A stretch of 64,000 nucleotides of DNA, from assembly GCF_006094435.1 (NCBI RefSeq), contig NZ_CP034783.1, positions 5,483,001 to 5,547,000 on the forward strand, read 5' to 3'. The notes beneath the pieces were generated by a model. The model was not told where the DNA came from. It ran no database searches and saw only the letters and a program-made list of their open reading frames with translations. Within the stretch, counting starts at the first letter, position 1; each line of letters starts with the position of its first letter. The position numbers were made by a program, and so were the translations under genes. This document shows positions 1 through 9,226 of the stretch, piece by piece. The DNA comes from Pseudomonas sp. MPC6 (GTDB lineage Bacteria > Pseudomonadota > Gammaproteobacteria > Pseudomonadales > Pseudomonadaceae).

Positions 1-107
1 CAGCGCAATGCCAGCCACAGGGCCAGGCCGCCACCGAGCAAGGTCTTGATCGCGAATTGTAGGGCGCGGCGGTCAGGCGCAAACAAAGCCTGCAAAGTGA
101 TAGGCAC
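1..107 (-). CDS. FUSC-family (fusaric acid resistance-like) membrane protein, N-terminal fragment
   Basis: Reading leftward from a GTG at 107, the frame is open to the window edge. It encodes about 35 residues beginning VPITLQALFAPDRRALQF and running into a hydrophobic GGGLALWLAL stretch. This N-terminus resembles the inner-membrane FUSC/AaeB-type efflux proteins of Pseudomonas: a short cytosolic start followed at once by the first membrane helix. Only the first few percent of the gene is present, so the family call rests on a short segment and could be wrong. The Shine-Dalgarno sequence is weak. Confidence 0.5.
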   Translation of the reverse strand, partial: MPITLQALFAPDRRALQFAIKTLLGGGLALWLALR

Positions 108-220
108 TAAAAACACTCTTGGAAGGAACGATTTAACGATAGACGTGATCGGTGGGGTAACTTGAAAAACAAATTATTAGCTAGCTATCTATACCCCGTC
201 CAGCGCTAAATACCAGACAC

Positions 221-249
221 AAAAAAACGCCAGACTGGCTGGCGCTTTT
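221..249 (-). terminator. Rho-independent terminator of the DUF2383 gene
   Basis: A CGCCAG/CTGGCG hairpin on the minus strand is followed by seven T residues (221-227 on the plus strand are A). It lies just past the stop codon at 266. Confidence 0.85.
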
Positions 250-265
250 GACAGGCTATGGGCGC

Positions 266-733
266 TTACGAGCGCGCGCGAGCCTGGTTGCGCAGGGCTT
301 TCACCTGATCGTGATTGCGTTGCACGCCATGGTACTGACGTTCAACCAGGTCACGAATACCCACCAGGTTGTGCTTGTTGATTTTTTCCAGGGCTTCTTT
401 GTAAGCCTTCAGCGCATGGTCTTCACCGCGCTCGGCTTCGTTCAGCACGGCTTCTTCATCCTTGCCGGTGAACATGGACTTCACGTCGACCCAGCGACGG
501 TGCAGGTCACCGCTGACACTGGTGGAGGTTTCCGGATCACCGCCCATCGAACGCACGGCGGCTTGCAGTTCGGAAGCCGCGGTAGCACAGTCGGCGGAAC
601 GCTGCACGAACAGCGATTTCAGTTCCGGATTCTTGATGTCTTCAGCGCACGTCTTGAACCCTTCCTGACCGTCCTTGCTGGTTTCAATCAGGTCGTTGAG
701 TACAGAGATGGCTTCTTTATTCATGTCGGTCAT
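266..733 (-). CDS. DUF2383 / PA2169-family four-helix-bundle protein
   Basis: A 155-residue soluble protein starting MTDMNKEAISVLNDL. It is rich in charged helices with repeated E/D/H positions (ERGEDHALKAY, ERQYHGVQRNHDQV). This fits the PA2169-family (DUF2383) proteins, ferritin-like four-helix bundles often linked to stress or stationary phase. The start at 733 is preferred over the longer frame (to 766) because GAGGAA lies 7 bases upstream of it. No signal peptide is visible. The gene is monocistronic, with its own terminator. The biochemical role is not established, and metal binding would be inference. Confidence 0.8.
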   Translation of the reverse strand: MTDMNKEAISVLNDLIETSKDGQEGFKTCAEDIKNPELKSLFVQRSADCATAASELQAAVRSMGGDPETSTSVSGDLHRRWVDVKSMFTGKDEEAVLNEAERGEDHALKAYKEALEKINKHNLVGIRDLVERQYHGVQRNHDQVKALRNQARARS

Positions 734-936
734 TTTCAATTCCTCGCGGGTTGATGAAAGATGCAATAGCTATTGCACCCTGCATGCCAGCTTTGAATTG
801 ATTAATTATTTCTTATATTTCAGATAGTTATGTTTAATCGTAAAATCTGTGTCCGAGTTTTTTGCATGATCTGTCATTTGGCCTGCATGCAGAATGCCTG
901 TATTTTCCAGACTGACTGAATCCTGACGGCCGATAG

Positions 937-1173
937 ATGAATCCTGAAAAGCTCGAACTGCTGGTAACCCGAGAAATGCCCTTCGGCAAATACAAGGGTC
1001 GAATCATTGCCGACCTGCCCGGCCAATACCTGAACTGGTTCGCCCGGGAAGGTTTCCCCCACGGTGAACTGGGCGGCTTGCTGGCCCTGATGCAGGAAAT
1101 CGATCACAACGGCCTGTCGGAGCTGCTCGAACCGCTTCGCGCCAAACATGGCAAACCTGCCCCCCGGCACTGA
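937..1173 (+). CDS. DUF3820 family protein
   Basis: A small 78-residue protein with the DUF3820 signature: MPFGKYKGR near residue 15, then LPGQYLNWFAREGFP. The family is small and conserved in Gammaproteobacteria, and its Pfam description suggests a quorum-sensing/nucleic-acid link that I would not lean on. There is no signal peptide or membrane segment. The next gene starts 36 bases downstream on the same strand, so the two may be co-transcribed. The ribosome binding site is weak. Confidence 0.8.
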   Translation: MNPEKLELLVTREMPFGKYKGRIIADLPGQYLNWFAREGFPHGELGGLLALMQEIDHNGLSELLEPLRAKHGKPAPRH

Positions 1174-1208
1174 AACCAACCGCTCACCTGCCCCTGATTG
1201 AGTAGCCC

Positions 1209-2390
1209 ATGCCCGATAACACCCGCCGCGCCCGTGATGAAGCCTTCTGGCTGACGTTTGCCGACCGCTACGCTGTCGAACACGGCCCGGTCAATCTGGA
1301 GAACGGTTACTTCGGGCGCATGTCGCGCACGGTGGTCGAGGAGTATCAGCGCAATATCGAACTCATCAACCGCAGCAACTCGGTGCACGTGCGCCAGCGT
1401 TTCGATCAGCACGAAAGCCTGGAAATCCGTGCGCAAGTGGCCGGGCTGGTCGGCGTACCCGCAGACTCCGTCGCCCTCACCCGCAACGCTTCGGACGGCT
1501 TGCAATCGTTGATCCGCAACTACAACCGCCTCAAGCCGGGCGACCAGGTACTGATCTGCGATCTGGAATACGACACGGTCAAAGGCGCCATGCGTTGGCT
1601 GGCACGCCATCGCGGCGTCGAGGTGATCGAGATTGAACACGGCCACCCTGCCAGTTTCGACAGTGTGCTGGCTGCCTACCGCGACGCCTTCGTGCGTTAT
1701 CCGCGCCTCAAACTGATGGCCCTGACCCACGTCACCCATCGCACTGGCCTGGTGATGCCAGTGAAGGCGATTGCCGCAGCGGCCAGGGAGTACGCGGTCG
1801 ATGTCATCCTCGACGGTGCCCATGCCCTGGGCCAGATCGAGTTCGATCTCGACGACCTGGGCATCGCCTTCGCGGGTTACAACCTGCACAAATGGATCGG
1901 CGCGCCGCTGACCCTCGGTTTTATCTACATCAGCCCCGAGCGCCTGGCCGACATCGACCCGGACATGGGCGAAATGCATTTCCCGGCCACCGACATTCGC
2001 GCCCGCACGCCCCATAGCACGCCCAACGTCCCGGCGCTGCTGACCCTGCCACTGGTGTTCGAGGAGCACCGGGCCATGGGCGGTGCCGCCGCCAAGGGCG
2101 CACGCCTCAATTACCTGCGCAACCGCTGGGTCCGCGCGGTACGCGAACTGTCGGGCATCGACGTCATGACGCCGGATGACCCGCGCCTGTATTGCGGCAT
2201 CACGTCCCTGCGCTTTACCCGGCATGCCGATCAACAGGCGATGGCCGAGCGGATGCTCAAGGACTACAACCTGTTCACCATCGCGCGCAGCGGGGCCGCG
2301 AGCGGTCCGTGCATTCGCATCACGCCGGGCCTCACCACCACCGCTGCAGACATTGATCTGTTGATCCGGGCGCTGACCGAACTGCGCTGA
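1209..2390 (+). CDS. Class V (isopenicillin-N-epimerase-like) PLP-dependent aminotransferase
   Basis: A 393-residue fold-type I PLP enzyme of aminotransferase class V. Visible landmarks are TRNASDGLQSLI for phosphate binding near residue 95, LTHVTHRTG near 175, the cofactor aspartate in VDVILDGAHALGQ near 200, and the Schiff-base lysine K228 in GYNLHKWIGAP. The overall pattern is that of isopenicillin N epimerase-like and cysteine-desulfurase-related proteins. No Tat or Sec signal is seen. The substrate cannot be deduced: the neighbours (DUF3820 and, convergently, eda) give no pathway hint. Epimerase, lyase or aminotransferase activity are all possible. Confidence 0.85.
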   Translation: MPDNTRRARDEAFWLTFADRYAVEHGPVNLENGYFGRMSRTVVEEYQRNIELINRSNSVHVRQRFDQHESLEIRAQVAGLVGVPADSVALTRNASDGLQSLIRNYNRLKPGDQVLICDLEYDTVKGAMRWLARHRGVEVIEIEHGHPASFDSVLAAYRDAFVRYPRLKLMALTHVTHRTGLVMPVKAIAAAAREYAVDVILDGAHALGQIEFDLDDLGIAFAGYNLHKWIGAPLTLGFIYISPERLADIDPDMGEMHFPATDIRARTPHSTPNVPALLTLPLVFEEHRAMGGAAAKGARLNYLRNRWVRAVRELSGIDVMTPDDPRLYCGITSLRFTRHADQQAMAERMLKDYNLFTIARSGAASGPCIRITPGLTTTAADIDLLIRALTELR

Positions 2391-2410
2391 CGTCACACGA
2401 TACCGCCCCC

Positions 2411-2514
2411 TGTAGGAGCCGGCTTGCCGGCGAAGGCGTTGTCATGGTCGCCGTGGATTAGCCATTAAACACGCATTATCGTTGACGACCTTCGCCGGCA
2501 AGCCGGCTCCTACA
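2411..2514. repeat. REPIN (inverted REP pair)
   Basis: Two REP palindromes of the TGTAGGAGCCGGCTTGCCGG type face each other about 50 bases apart between two convergent genes. Confidence 0.9.
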
Positions 2515-2530
2515 AGGGTTTTTTGCGGGC

Positions 2531-2564
2531 AAAAAAAAAACGGTGCACCGACCAAGCGCACCGT
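2531..2564 (-). terminator. Rho-independent terminator of the zwf-pgl-eda operon
   Basis: On the minus strand an ACGGTGC/GCACCGT stem is followed by ten T residues. It lies about 40 bases past the eda stop codon. Confidence 0.9.
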
Positions 2565-2604
2565 AAAGCCGTAGAACACACAACGAAGTGTCGGGTATAG
2601 CCAA

Positions 2605-3270
2605 TCAGTCCAGCAGCGCCAGTGCCTCGGCGGTGCATTCCTGAATGCGGGCCCAGTCGCCGTTCTTGATCCACTCGGGATCAAGCATCCAGCTACCGCC
2701 CACGCACATGACGTTTTTCAACGCCATGTAGCTTTTGATGTTGGCCGGGCTGACGCCACCGGTCGGGCAGAATTTCACTTCGCCGAACGGGCCGCCCAAG
2801 GCCTTGATGGCTGCCACGCCGCCGCTGACTTCCGCCGGGAACAGCTTGAAGCGGCGGTAGCCCAGGCCATAACCTTCCATGATGCCCGAGGCATTGCTGA
2901 TGCCTGGCAGCAGCGGAATCGGGCTGTCGACGCTGGCTTCGAGCAGATCACGGGTGATGCCCGGCGTGACGATGAACTGCGAACCCGCGGCTTCGGCAGC
3001 CGCCAGCATGCTGCGATCGAGCACGGTACCGGCACCGGTCACCAGCTCCGGACGCTGCTCGCGCAGAATCTGGATAGCCTTGAGGCCGAACTGCGAACGC
3101 AGGGTCACTTCCAGGGCGGTCAGGCCTCCGGCCGCGAGGGCGTCGGCCAGCGGCAGGATGTCCTGTTCGCGAGCGATGGTAATCACCGGCAGGATCCGCG
3201 CCTTGGCGCAGAGGCTGTCGATCAGGGCAACTTTGTCCGCCATGGAAACGGTGGGGGATGTGTTTGTCAT
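2605..3270 (-). CDS. eda: KDPG/KHG aldolase
   Basis: 2-dehydro-3-deoxy-6-phosphogluconate aldolase (221 residues) cleaves KDPG to pyruvate and glyceraldehyde 3-phosphate, the last dedicated Entner-Doudoroff step. Class I aldolase landmarks are ALEVTLR with the catalytic glutamate, TGAGTVLD, FIVTPG, and the Schiff-base lysine in RFKLFPAE, followed by CPTGGV. The start at 3270 is chosen because AAGGAT lies 9 bases upstream; a longer frame reaches 3297 inside pgl. It is third in the zwf-pgl-eda operon, 17 bases after the pgl stop, and is expected to follow HexR control from the zwf promoter. Confidence 0.97.
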   Translation of the reverse strand: MTNTSPTVSMADKVALIDSLCAKARILPVITIAREQDILPLADALAAGGLTALEVTLRSQFGLKAIQILREQRPELVTGAGTVLDRSMLAAAEAAGSQFIVTPGITRDLLEASVDSPIPLLPGISNASGIMEGYGLGYRRFKLFPAEVSGGVAAIKALGGPFGEVKFCPTGGVSPANIKSYMALKNVMCVGGSWMLDPEWIKNGDWARIQECTAEALALLD

Positions 3271-3287
3271 AGCGGCTGATCCTTGGC

Positions 3288-4001
3288 TCATGGGCACCAG
3301 TAAATCTCTAACGTAGGTTGCAGAAACGCGCGAACCGGCATGGCGGCGACATCGTCACCGGCCAATGCGGCACTCAGGGTGGTCAGCTTGGACTGACCGG
3401 AAATCGATAAAACCGTGTTCTTCGCCGAAGCCAGCAGCGCGCGACTCATGGTCAGGCGTTGATGCGGCACGGTCGGCGCCAGCATCGGGTAGCAACGACG
3501 TGTGCCGTCGGCTTTCAAGGCATCGCTCAGGTTCGGACTGTTGGGGAACAGCGAGGCGGTGTGACCGTCGTCGCCCATGCCGAGTATCAGCACGTCGATC
3601 GGCGGCAATTCCGCGAGCAAGCGATCCGCCTGCTCGGCCGCCAGTTCAAGGTTGGCCGTGGCGCTGTACAGACTCAGGAACTGCGCCTTGGCCGCCGGAC
3701 CTTGCAACAGGTAACGCTTGAGCAGACCGGCATTGCTGTCGGCGTGTTCAACCGGTACCCAGCGCTCGTCGGCCAGGGTGACGACAACCTTGGACCAGTC
3801 CAGCGTCTGCTTGGCCAAGTGCTGGAAAAACGCCACCGGGCTGCGGCCACCGGACACCACCAGCGTTGCGGTACCGGTGGCATCGATCGCGTCACTCAGT
3901 TGCTTGGCCACGTTCAGCGCCAGCCCTTCGGCCAGCAACACCGGGCTCTTGAACTCACGGGCGCTGACGCCCTGAGGCAGTTTCAATTCAGATATCGCCA
4001 T
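3288..4001 (-). CDS. pgl: 6-phosphogluconolactonase
   Basis: A 237-residue enzyme of the DevB/SolI type of 6-phosphogluconolactonase, hydrolysing 6-phosphogluconolactone to 6-phosphogluconate. Landmarks are [12 protein letters not shown] near residue 45, ADERWVP near 75, [18 protein letters not shown] near 140, and a C-terminal RLTMSRALL. The start at 4001 has GGGAGG 7 bases upstream and overlaps the end of zwf by 14 bases, a sign of translational coupling; a longer frame begins at 4016. It is the middle gene of zwf-pgl-eda. Confidence 0.96.
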   Translation of the reverse strand: MAISELKLPQGVSAREFKSPVLLAEGLALNVAKQLSDAIDATGTATLVVSGGRSPVAFFQHLAKQTLDWSKVVVTLADERWVPVEHADSNAGLLKRYLLQGPAAKAQFLSLYSATANLELAAEQADRLLAELPPIDVLILGMGDDGHTASLFPNSPNLSDALKADGTRRCYPMLAPTVPHQRLTMSRALLASAKNTVLSISGQSKLTTLSAALAGDDVAAMPVRAFLQPTLEIYWCP

Positions 4002-5457
4002 ACCACGACCTCCCATCCCGCGTGATCAGTGCAATGGAGCTCATCGGTCCCCAGGACCCGGCCGCGTACGGCTTGGGCGCATCACCGGATTTTTTCCACC
4101 CGGCGATCAACTGGTCACACCACTTCCACGCGGCTTCGATTTCATCTTTACGGACAAACAGGTTCTGATTGCCGCGCATCACTTCCAGCAACAACCGCTC
4201 GTAGGCATCGGGAATCCGTGCGCTGCGATAGGTATCGGAAAAATTCAGCTGCAACGGACCGCTGCGCAGCTGCATGCCCTTGTCCAGGCCTTGTTCTTTG
4301 GTCATCACGCGCAAGGAAATGCCTTCGTCCGGTTGCAGGCGGATGATCAGCTTGTTGCTGATCTGCAGGCGCTGCTCGGGGGCGAAGATGTAGTGCGACG
4401 GTTCCTTGAAGTGGATGACGATCTGCGACAGCTTCTGCGGCATGCGCTTGCCGGTTCGCAGGTAGAACGGCACCCCGGCCCAACGCCAGTTGCGGATGTC
4501 GGCCCGCAGGGCGACGAAGGTTTCGGTGTCGCTCTGGGTGTTGGAATTCGGTTCTTCGAGGTAGCCCGGCACCGGCTTGCCTTCGCTGTAGCCGGCAATG
4601 TATTGGCCGCGCACGACCTGAGTGGTCAGGCCTTCCGGGCTGATCGGCGCCAGCGCCTTGAGCACTTTGACTTTCTCGTCACGGATGCTGTCGGCGGACA
4701 GGTCGGCCGGCGGGTCCATGGCGATCAGGCAGAGCAGTTGCAGCAGGTGATTCTGGATCATGTCCCGCAGCTGACCGGCCTTGTCGAAGTAACCCCAGCG
4801 GCCTTCGATCCCGACTTTCTCGGCCACGGTGATTTCCACGTGGGAGATGTAGTTCTGGTTCCACTGGGTTTCGAACAGGCTGTTGGCAAAACGCAGGGCG
4901 ATCAGGTTCTGTACGGTTTCCTTGCCCAGGTAGTGGTCGATGCGATAGGTGCGGTTCTCCGGGAAGAACTGCGCCACGGCGTCGTTGACCTTGCGCGAGG
5001 ACTCAAGGTCCGAACCGATGGGTTTTTCCAGGACCACGCGGGTGTTTTCAGTCAGGCCGACCTTCGACAGGTTCTCGCAGATCGCGCCGTAAACCGCGGC
5101 CGGGGTCGCGAAGTAGGCAATCACGCGCTGGGCGCTGCCGGCCATTTCGGCCAGGGCGACGTAGTCGTCAGCCTTGAGGAAATCGACGTGCAGGTAGCTC
5201 AGGCGGGCCAGGAAGCGTTCAACCACTGCGCCGTCCAGCTCTTTGTCGCTGACGTATCGGCGCAGCTCGGAGGCGATGAACGCCAGGTGCTGCTGCTCGC
5301 TGCCAGGTTCACGGGCCAGCGCGATGATGCGCGTATCCTCATGAAGCAGGCCTGCGCCATCCAGTTGGTAGAGGGCAGGAAACAGCTTGCGCAGGGCCAG
5401 ATCGCCGAGGGCGCCGAACAAGGCAAAGGTGCACGGTTCAACCGTTATCGAAGGCAT
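3988..5457 (-). CDS. zwf: Glucose-6-phosphate 1-dehydrogenase
   Basis: A 489-residue enzyme oxidising glucose 6-phosphate to 6-phosphogluconolactone with NADP(H)/NAD(H). It has the N-terminal Rossmann motif [12 protein letters not shown] near residue 12, [14 protein letters not shown] near 145, and the substrate/catalytic signature RIDHYLGKE with the active His near 180. Length is normal for the family. It is the first gene of zwf-pgl-eda and is divergent from hexR, whose product is the known repressor of this promoter in Pseudomonas. The leader (GAACAAAC before the ATG) is A-rich. Confidence 0.98.
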   Translation of the reverse strand: MPSITVEPCTFALFGALGDLALRKLFPALYQLDGAGLLHEDTRIIALAREPGSEQQHLAFIASELRRYVSDKELDGAVVERFLARLSYLHVDFLKADDYVALAEMAGSAQRVIAYFATPAAVYGAICENLSKVGLTENTRVVLEKPIGSDLESSRKVNDAVAQFFPENRTYRIDHYLGKETVQNLIALRFANSLFETQWNQNYISHVEITVAEKVGIEGRWGYFDKAGQLRDMIQNHLLQLLCLIAMDPPADLSADSIRDEKVKVLKALAPISPEGLTTQVVRGQYIAGYSEGKPVPGYLEEPNSNTQSDTETFVALRADIRNWRWAGVPFYLRTGKRMPQKLSQIVIHFKEPSHYIFAPEQRLQISNKLIIRLQPDEGISLRVMTKEQGLDKGMQLRSGPLQLNFSDTYRSARIPDAYERLLLEVMRGNQNLFVRKDEIEAAWKWCDQLIAGWKKSGDAPKPYAAGSWGPMSSIALITRDGRSWYGDI

Positions 5458-5522
5458 GATGTTTGTTCTTTTATCAAGTTAAGCTACAAATACCTTTTTT
5501 CAAGGCATGATTCAAGGGAAAA

Positions 5523-5541
5523 TGTAGTAATAAACACAACA
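5523..5541. promoter_or_regulatory. Putative HexR operator, zwf/hexR intergenic
   Basis: The imperfect dyad TGTAGTAAT...CACAACA lies about 65 bases upstream of zwf. It is close to the TTGT-spacer-ACAA form reported for Pseudomonas HexR sites, but it is less exact than the copy at 20404. Confidence 0.5.
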
Positions 5542-5687
5542 TTTTACCGAAATAGACAATCCGAGTGGTGGTCGATCGGAGCCACCAGTAGGATAGGCCA
5601 CCGTGACGGGCCCGATCAAAGTCCCAAATTGCATAGCCGGGGCCCTAATTTGCATTGCTCTCTTGTTTGCGGAGCTAAGGAAACAAT

Positions 5688-6557
5688 ATGGACCGCGTGC
5701 GAAATTTACTGGAGCAGATCCAGAATCGCCTTGAAGACCTGAACAAGGCTGAACGCAAAGTAGCCGAAGTGATCCTGCTCAACCCACAGCAGGCCACCCG
5801 GTTCAGCATCGCCGCCCTCGCCCAGGCCTCGAAGGTCAGCGAGCCGACGGTCAACCGCTTCTGCCGTTCGTTCGGCGTCAGCGGTTACCCCGAACTTAAA
5901 CTGCAGCTGGCCCAAAGCCTGGCCAGTGGCGCGGCGTATGTCAGCCGTGCGGTCGAGGCCGACGACAACCCGGAAGCGTATACCAAGAAGATTTTCGGCA
6001 GCGCCATCGCCTCGTTGGACAGTGCCTTGCAGGCGCTGGATCCGAACCTGATCAGCCGCGCCGTCGACCTGTTGATCCAGGCCCGGCAGATCCACTTCTT
6101 CGGCCTTGGCGCTTCGGCTCCGGTGGCGCTGGACGCGCAGCACAAGTTCTTCCGCTTCAACCTGGCCGTCACCGCCCATGCGGACGTGCTGATGCAGCGC
6201 ATGATTGCTTCGGTCGCCCACACCGGCGAATTGTTCGTGATCATTTCCTACACCGGCCGCACCCGTGAACTGGTGGAAGTGGCGCGCCTGGCCAGGGAAA
6301 ACGGCGCTTCGGTGCTGGGCCTGACCGCTGAAGGGTCGCCATTGGCCAAGGCCAGCACCTTGAGCCTGAACATTCCGCTGCCGGAAGACACCGACATCTA
6401 TATGCCGATGACGTCGCGGATCATTCAGCTGACTGTGCTGGACGTGCTCGCCACCGGCATGACCTTGCGCCGGGGCGTGGATTTCCAGCCGCACTTGCGC
6501 AAGATCAAAGAAAGCCTGAATGCCAGTCGGTATCCGATTGGGGATGAGTTTAACTAG
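5688..6557 (+). CDS. hexR: RpiR-family transcriptional repressor HexR
   Basis: A 289-residue regulator with an N-terminal HTH_6 domain (residues 1-77; [15 protein letters not shown] is the recognition region) and a C-terminal SIS sugar-isomerase domain (about 125-265; [18 protein letters not shown] and [11 protein letters not shown]). In Pseudomonas, HexR senses KDPG and represses zwf-pgl-eda, edd-glk and gap. It is transcribed divergently from zwf, and operator-like sequences occur in both intergenic regions expected to be its targets (5523 and 20404). The SD region is GGAG about 10 bases upstream of the ATG. Confidence 0.97.
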   Translation: MDRVRNLLEQIQNRLEDLNKAERKVAEVILLNPQQATRFSIAALAQASKVSEPTVNRFCRSFGVSGYPELKLQLAQSLASGAAYVSRAVEADDNPEAYTKKIFGSAIASLDSALQALDPNLISRAVDLLIQARQIHFFGLGASAPVALDAQHKFFRFNLAVTAHADVLMQRMIASVAHTGELFVIISYTGRTRELVEVARLARENGASVLGLTAEGSPLAKASTLSLNIPLPEDTDIYMPMTSRIIQLTVLDVLATGMTLRRGVDFQPHLRKIKESLNASRYPIGDEFN

Positions 6558-6586
6558 GCCGGCATCTTCATTGCCTGTCAGGGCCT

Positions 6587-6679
6587 CTTCGCTGGCAAGC
6601 CAGCTCCTACAGGTTGAGCGGCGGTCGCAAATTTTGTACTCGACGCGGACACTGTAGGAGCTGGCTTGCCAGCGAAGGG
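6587..6679. repeat. REPIN (inverted REP pair)
   Basis: TTCGCTGGCAAGCCAGCTCC and its inverse flank about 40 bases between the convergent hexR and mutarotase genes. Confidence 0.9.
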
Positions 6680-6706
6680 GCCAGTCCAGGCGCTAAAGAT
6701 TTTGGC

Positions 6707-7561
6707 CTAAACCCCAACCCGCGCCTGCAAACTCAAATGCGCTTTCTGCCCCGGCGCCAGGCTCAGGCTATCGGTCCCGCCGCTCGCCGCTTCCACGCAG
6801 ACAAACTCGCCGATCTCATTCCAGCTCACCCCCAGCAACGGCCGTGACCCGGGGTGCCAGACCACCGTGTCCGCATCGTCGCCGGTGTCGATGCACAACG
6901 CCCGCTGCCAGGCGTGGTCGTTGAGCTGCAATTCCCCTTCCTGCTGAAACACCCGCTGACAGCCGCCCTCGACTCGCAACTCGCCTTCCTGCTGGCAAAC
7001 CTGGCGGTTCAAGTGGTCATAGCCGTGCGCACCCTCGAGCCCAGACAGCGCTACCTCACCGACGTCGCCAATACGCCAATACGCGTGCAACGCCTGGCTC
7101 AACTGGCACGGCAGGCTGTCCTGATGCTCGGTGCACAGGCGCAATTCCATGCGTTCGCCCAGGTGCGCATGCAGGTCCACTTGCCAGTCACATAACTGCA
7201 GTTGCCAGTGCAGATGCACGCCAGCGTCGTCACTGCTACTGTCCAGCAGCTTCCAGTCGAGCAGCCGGGCCCAGCCATGGGACGGCCAGGCGTTTTCGCT
7301 CGGATGGCGCCCATACCAGGGCCAGCACACCGGCACCCCGCCACGAATCGCCCCGACATGCGGCCATTTGGCTGCGCACCACAGCCAGGGTTTCTGGTCC
7401 CGGGGCTGAAAGTGCAACAACTGCGCGCCCTGCCGACTGAACACCGCCTGACACAGCGGATGATCGATCACCAGCACATCGCGCATCTGATAGCGCTCCC
7501 ACGCGAACACCGGACGTTCGCGCAAGGATTTGAAGAAGCGTTGTAGCGGATGCTCATGCAT
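6707..7561 (-). CDS. D-hexose-6-phosphate mutarotase (aldose 1-epimerase family, YeaD type)
   Basis: A 284-residue protein of the YeaD-like branch of the aldose 1-epimerase superfamily, which interconverts anomers of hexoses or hexose 6-phosphates. Landmarks are GAIRGGVPVCWPWYG near residue 90, SHGWARLLDWKL with the catalytic His near 110, and a C-terminal FVCVEAASGG with the acidic residue. There is no signal peptide, so it is cytoplasmic, which favours glucose 6-phosphate as substrate. Its place after oprB in the glucose uptake locus suggests it supplies the beta-anomer to Zwf. A terminator separates it from oprB. Confidence 0.88.
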   Translation of the reverse strand: MHEHPLQRFFKSLRERPVFAWERYQMRDVLVIDHPLCQAVFSRQGAQLLHFQPRDQKPWLWCAAKWPHVGAIRGGVPVCWPWYGRHPSENAWPSHGWARLLDWKLLDSSSDDAGVHLHWQLQLCDWQVDLHAHLGERMELRLCTEHQDSLPCQLSQALHAYWRIGDVGEVALSGLEGAHGYDHLNRQVCQQEGELRVEGGCQRVFQQEGELQLNDHAWQRALCIDTGDDADTVVWHPGSRPLLGVSWNEIGEFVCVEAASGGTDSLSLAPGQKAHLSLQARVGV

Positions 7562-7608
7562 GTGCCGCGATCCTGAAAATCATCTTGTTCTGCGGGTTGC
7601 GCCGCCCC

Positions 7609-7641
7609 AAAAAAAAGCGGACAGCCTTGGCCGTCCGCAAA
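7609..7641 (-). terminator. Terminator of oprB
   Basis: A GCGGACGGCC/GGCTGTCCGC stem on the minus strand is followed by eight T residues, 36 bases past the oprB stop codon. Confidence 0.9.
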
Positions 7642-7676
7642 AATGCGCACATGGAGAGGAGCTTATCGCAACAACG

Positions 7677-9023
7677 TTAGAACACCGACTGAATTTTCAA
7701 GCCGGCCACCAGCGCGTCATCAACTTCATTCACACCGCCCGGGTGAGTGATGTACTGCAGGTTGGGGCGGACGGTCAGCCAGTTGGTCACGTGGAAGCCG
7801 TAGTTGACCTCGTAGTTGTACTCGGTGTTGCGCAGCGGCGAGAACAGCGGATCCTGGTAGTCGCTGACACCATTGGACGCGTTGACCAACTCGGCGTTTT
7901 TCTTCACGTCATCGTTGACATGGATACGGGCGAAACCGATCCCCATGTCATCTTTTGGACGTGCATCGAACGGGCCCTTGTACACAAACATCAGCGACTG
8001 GTAGTTGTCGACGATGTTGGTGTCCTTGTCGTGGAACGTGGCGTTGGCGGCGATGTTCAGGCCGCGGGACGCGTCACCGTTGTGGCTGGTGAGTTGTTGC
8101 TGCGCCACGAACCAGTAGCCGGACTTGCTGCTGTGGCTGCGGTAGGCGTTGCCGCTGGTGGCCGCATCATCACCGTTGTCGTCTTCGCGAACGTCATCGG
8201 CCTTGGCCGTGCTTTTGTAGTAACCGACACGGTATTCGCCCGGCAGGTTGCCAGGGTTAGGCAACCAGACCAGTTCCACCGGCAATACCGTGCCCTTGGT
8301 GCCACTGCCGCTGAGCTTGAAGCCGTTACCGTGCTCCAGTTGCGAGGGGTTCTGGTTGTACGCGCCGATCTGCGCATAGAACTCGGGCGAGATGTTGTAC
8401 TTCACGCGGACCGCGGCCTGGCTGACCGGCCAGTTGTACCAGATATTGGTCGCCCAGTTGCCCACTTGGGAGCCGCAGAACGCCAGGTTCTGGAACTCGC
8501 AGGGGAAGGTGTTGAAGTCTTCGCCTTCGCCGAAGTAACCGGCCTTGACGTCCAGTTTACCGTCGAGGAACTGGTGCTTGATCCACAGTTGGGTCAGGCG
8601 AACCATGTGGCCACGGCCGTAGACTTCCTGGGAGGAACTCAAGGTGCCAGCACGCGGGTCGCCGACACGGTCATTGGAGATGTTCTCACCGTTACGGTTG
8701 GTGAGCTGGATCTTGGCCTGGGTGTTATCCCAGCCCCACAGCTTTTGCAGGTCCAACGCCACGCCCAGGCCGAACTGGTCGGCGTAACGCGCCGTCTTGT
8801 CGTCGTTGTAGCCGCCGTGGAGGTTGCCACCCACTTCGCCGACGTAGTCCATCTTGATGTCGATACCCTGCTCGATCAGCCGGGTCCGCTCGCCACCCCA
8901 ATCACCGGTCATCCATTCGGAATCGGCGCTGAACGCGTCAGCCGCGTGCACACTGCCGGCCAGCGTCATTGCCGCAATCGCTGATAACTGGCAGATAAGC
9001 TGAGCGTTGTTGTTCTTCTTCAT
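7677..9023 (-). CDS. oprB: Carbohydrate-selective outer-membrane porin OprB
   Basis: A 448-residue precursor with a typical Sec signal peptide (cleavage after SVHA, about residue 27), then the OprB-family beta-barrel start (EWMTGDWGGERTRL). It ends LKIQSVF, with a C-terminal Phe suited to Bam recognition. OprB porins admit glucose across the outer membrane under carbon limitation. It lies downstream of gtsABCD and upstream of the mutarotase. SD GAGG precedes the start, and an AACAATAA-type Hfq/Crc motif lies immediately 5' of that SD. Confidence 0.96.
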   Translation of the reverse strand: MKKNNNAQLICQLSAIAAMTLAGSVHAADAFSADSEWMTGDWGGERTRLIEQGIDIKMDYVGEVGGNLHGGYNDDKTARYADQFGLGVALDLQKLWGWDNTQAKIQLTNRNGENISNDRVGDPRAGTLSSSQEVYGRGHMVRLTQLWIKHQFLDGKLDVKAGYFGEGEDFNTFPCEFQNLAFCGSQVGNWATNIWYNWPVSQAAVRVKYNISPEFYAQIGAYNQNPSQLEHGNGFKLSGSGTKGTVLPVELVWLPNPGNLPGEYRVGYYKSTAKADDVREDDNGDDAATSGNAYRSHSSKSGYWFVAQQQLTSHNGDASRGLNIAANATFHDKDTNIVDNYQSLMFVYKGPFDARPKDDMGIGFARIHVNDDVKKNAELVNASNGVSDYQDPLFSPLRNTEYNYEVNYGFHVTNWLTVRPNLQYITHPGGVNEVDDALVAGLKIQSVF

Positions 9024-9038
9024 CCCTACATCCTCGTT

Positions 9039-9049
9039 TTATTGTTATT
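9039..9049 (-). promoter_or_regulatory. Putative Hfq/Crc A-rich (CA) motif in the oprB leader
   Basis: The minus strand reads AATAACAATAA, matching AAYAAYAA in two registers and ending just 5' of the oprB SD. Hfq/Crc repress through such motifs in Pseudomonas. This is a sequence match only. Confidence 0.55.
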
Positions 9050-9116
9050 AACTGTTTTTATTTAACGCGGTGACATCGGTTACGGAGAGCGACAGGCTGC
9101 TCAGCGCATATCCCCC

Positions 9117-9216
9117 TGTAGGAGCGAGCTTGCTCGCGATGGTCTCAAGGGCGACGCATTTATCCAGAAAAAACGCGTAATCGTTGGCGTCCATCGCGAG
9201 CAAGCTCGCTCCTACA
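9117..9216. repeat. REPIN (inverted REP pair)
   Basis: TGTAGGAGCGAGCTTGCTCG type, inverted pair between gtsD and oprB. It differs in the stem from the neighbouring REPINs. Confidence 0.9.
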
Positions 9217-9226
9217 GTGTTGATCT

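Noticed and set aside
5885..6244. Antisense ORF within hexR
   Set aside because: Fully inside hexR and matching no family.
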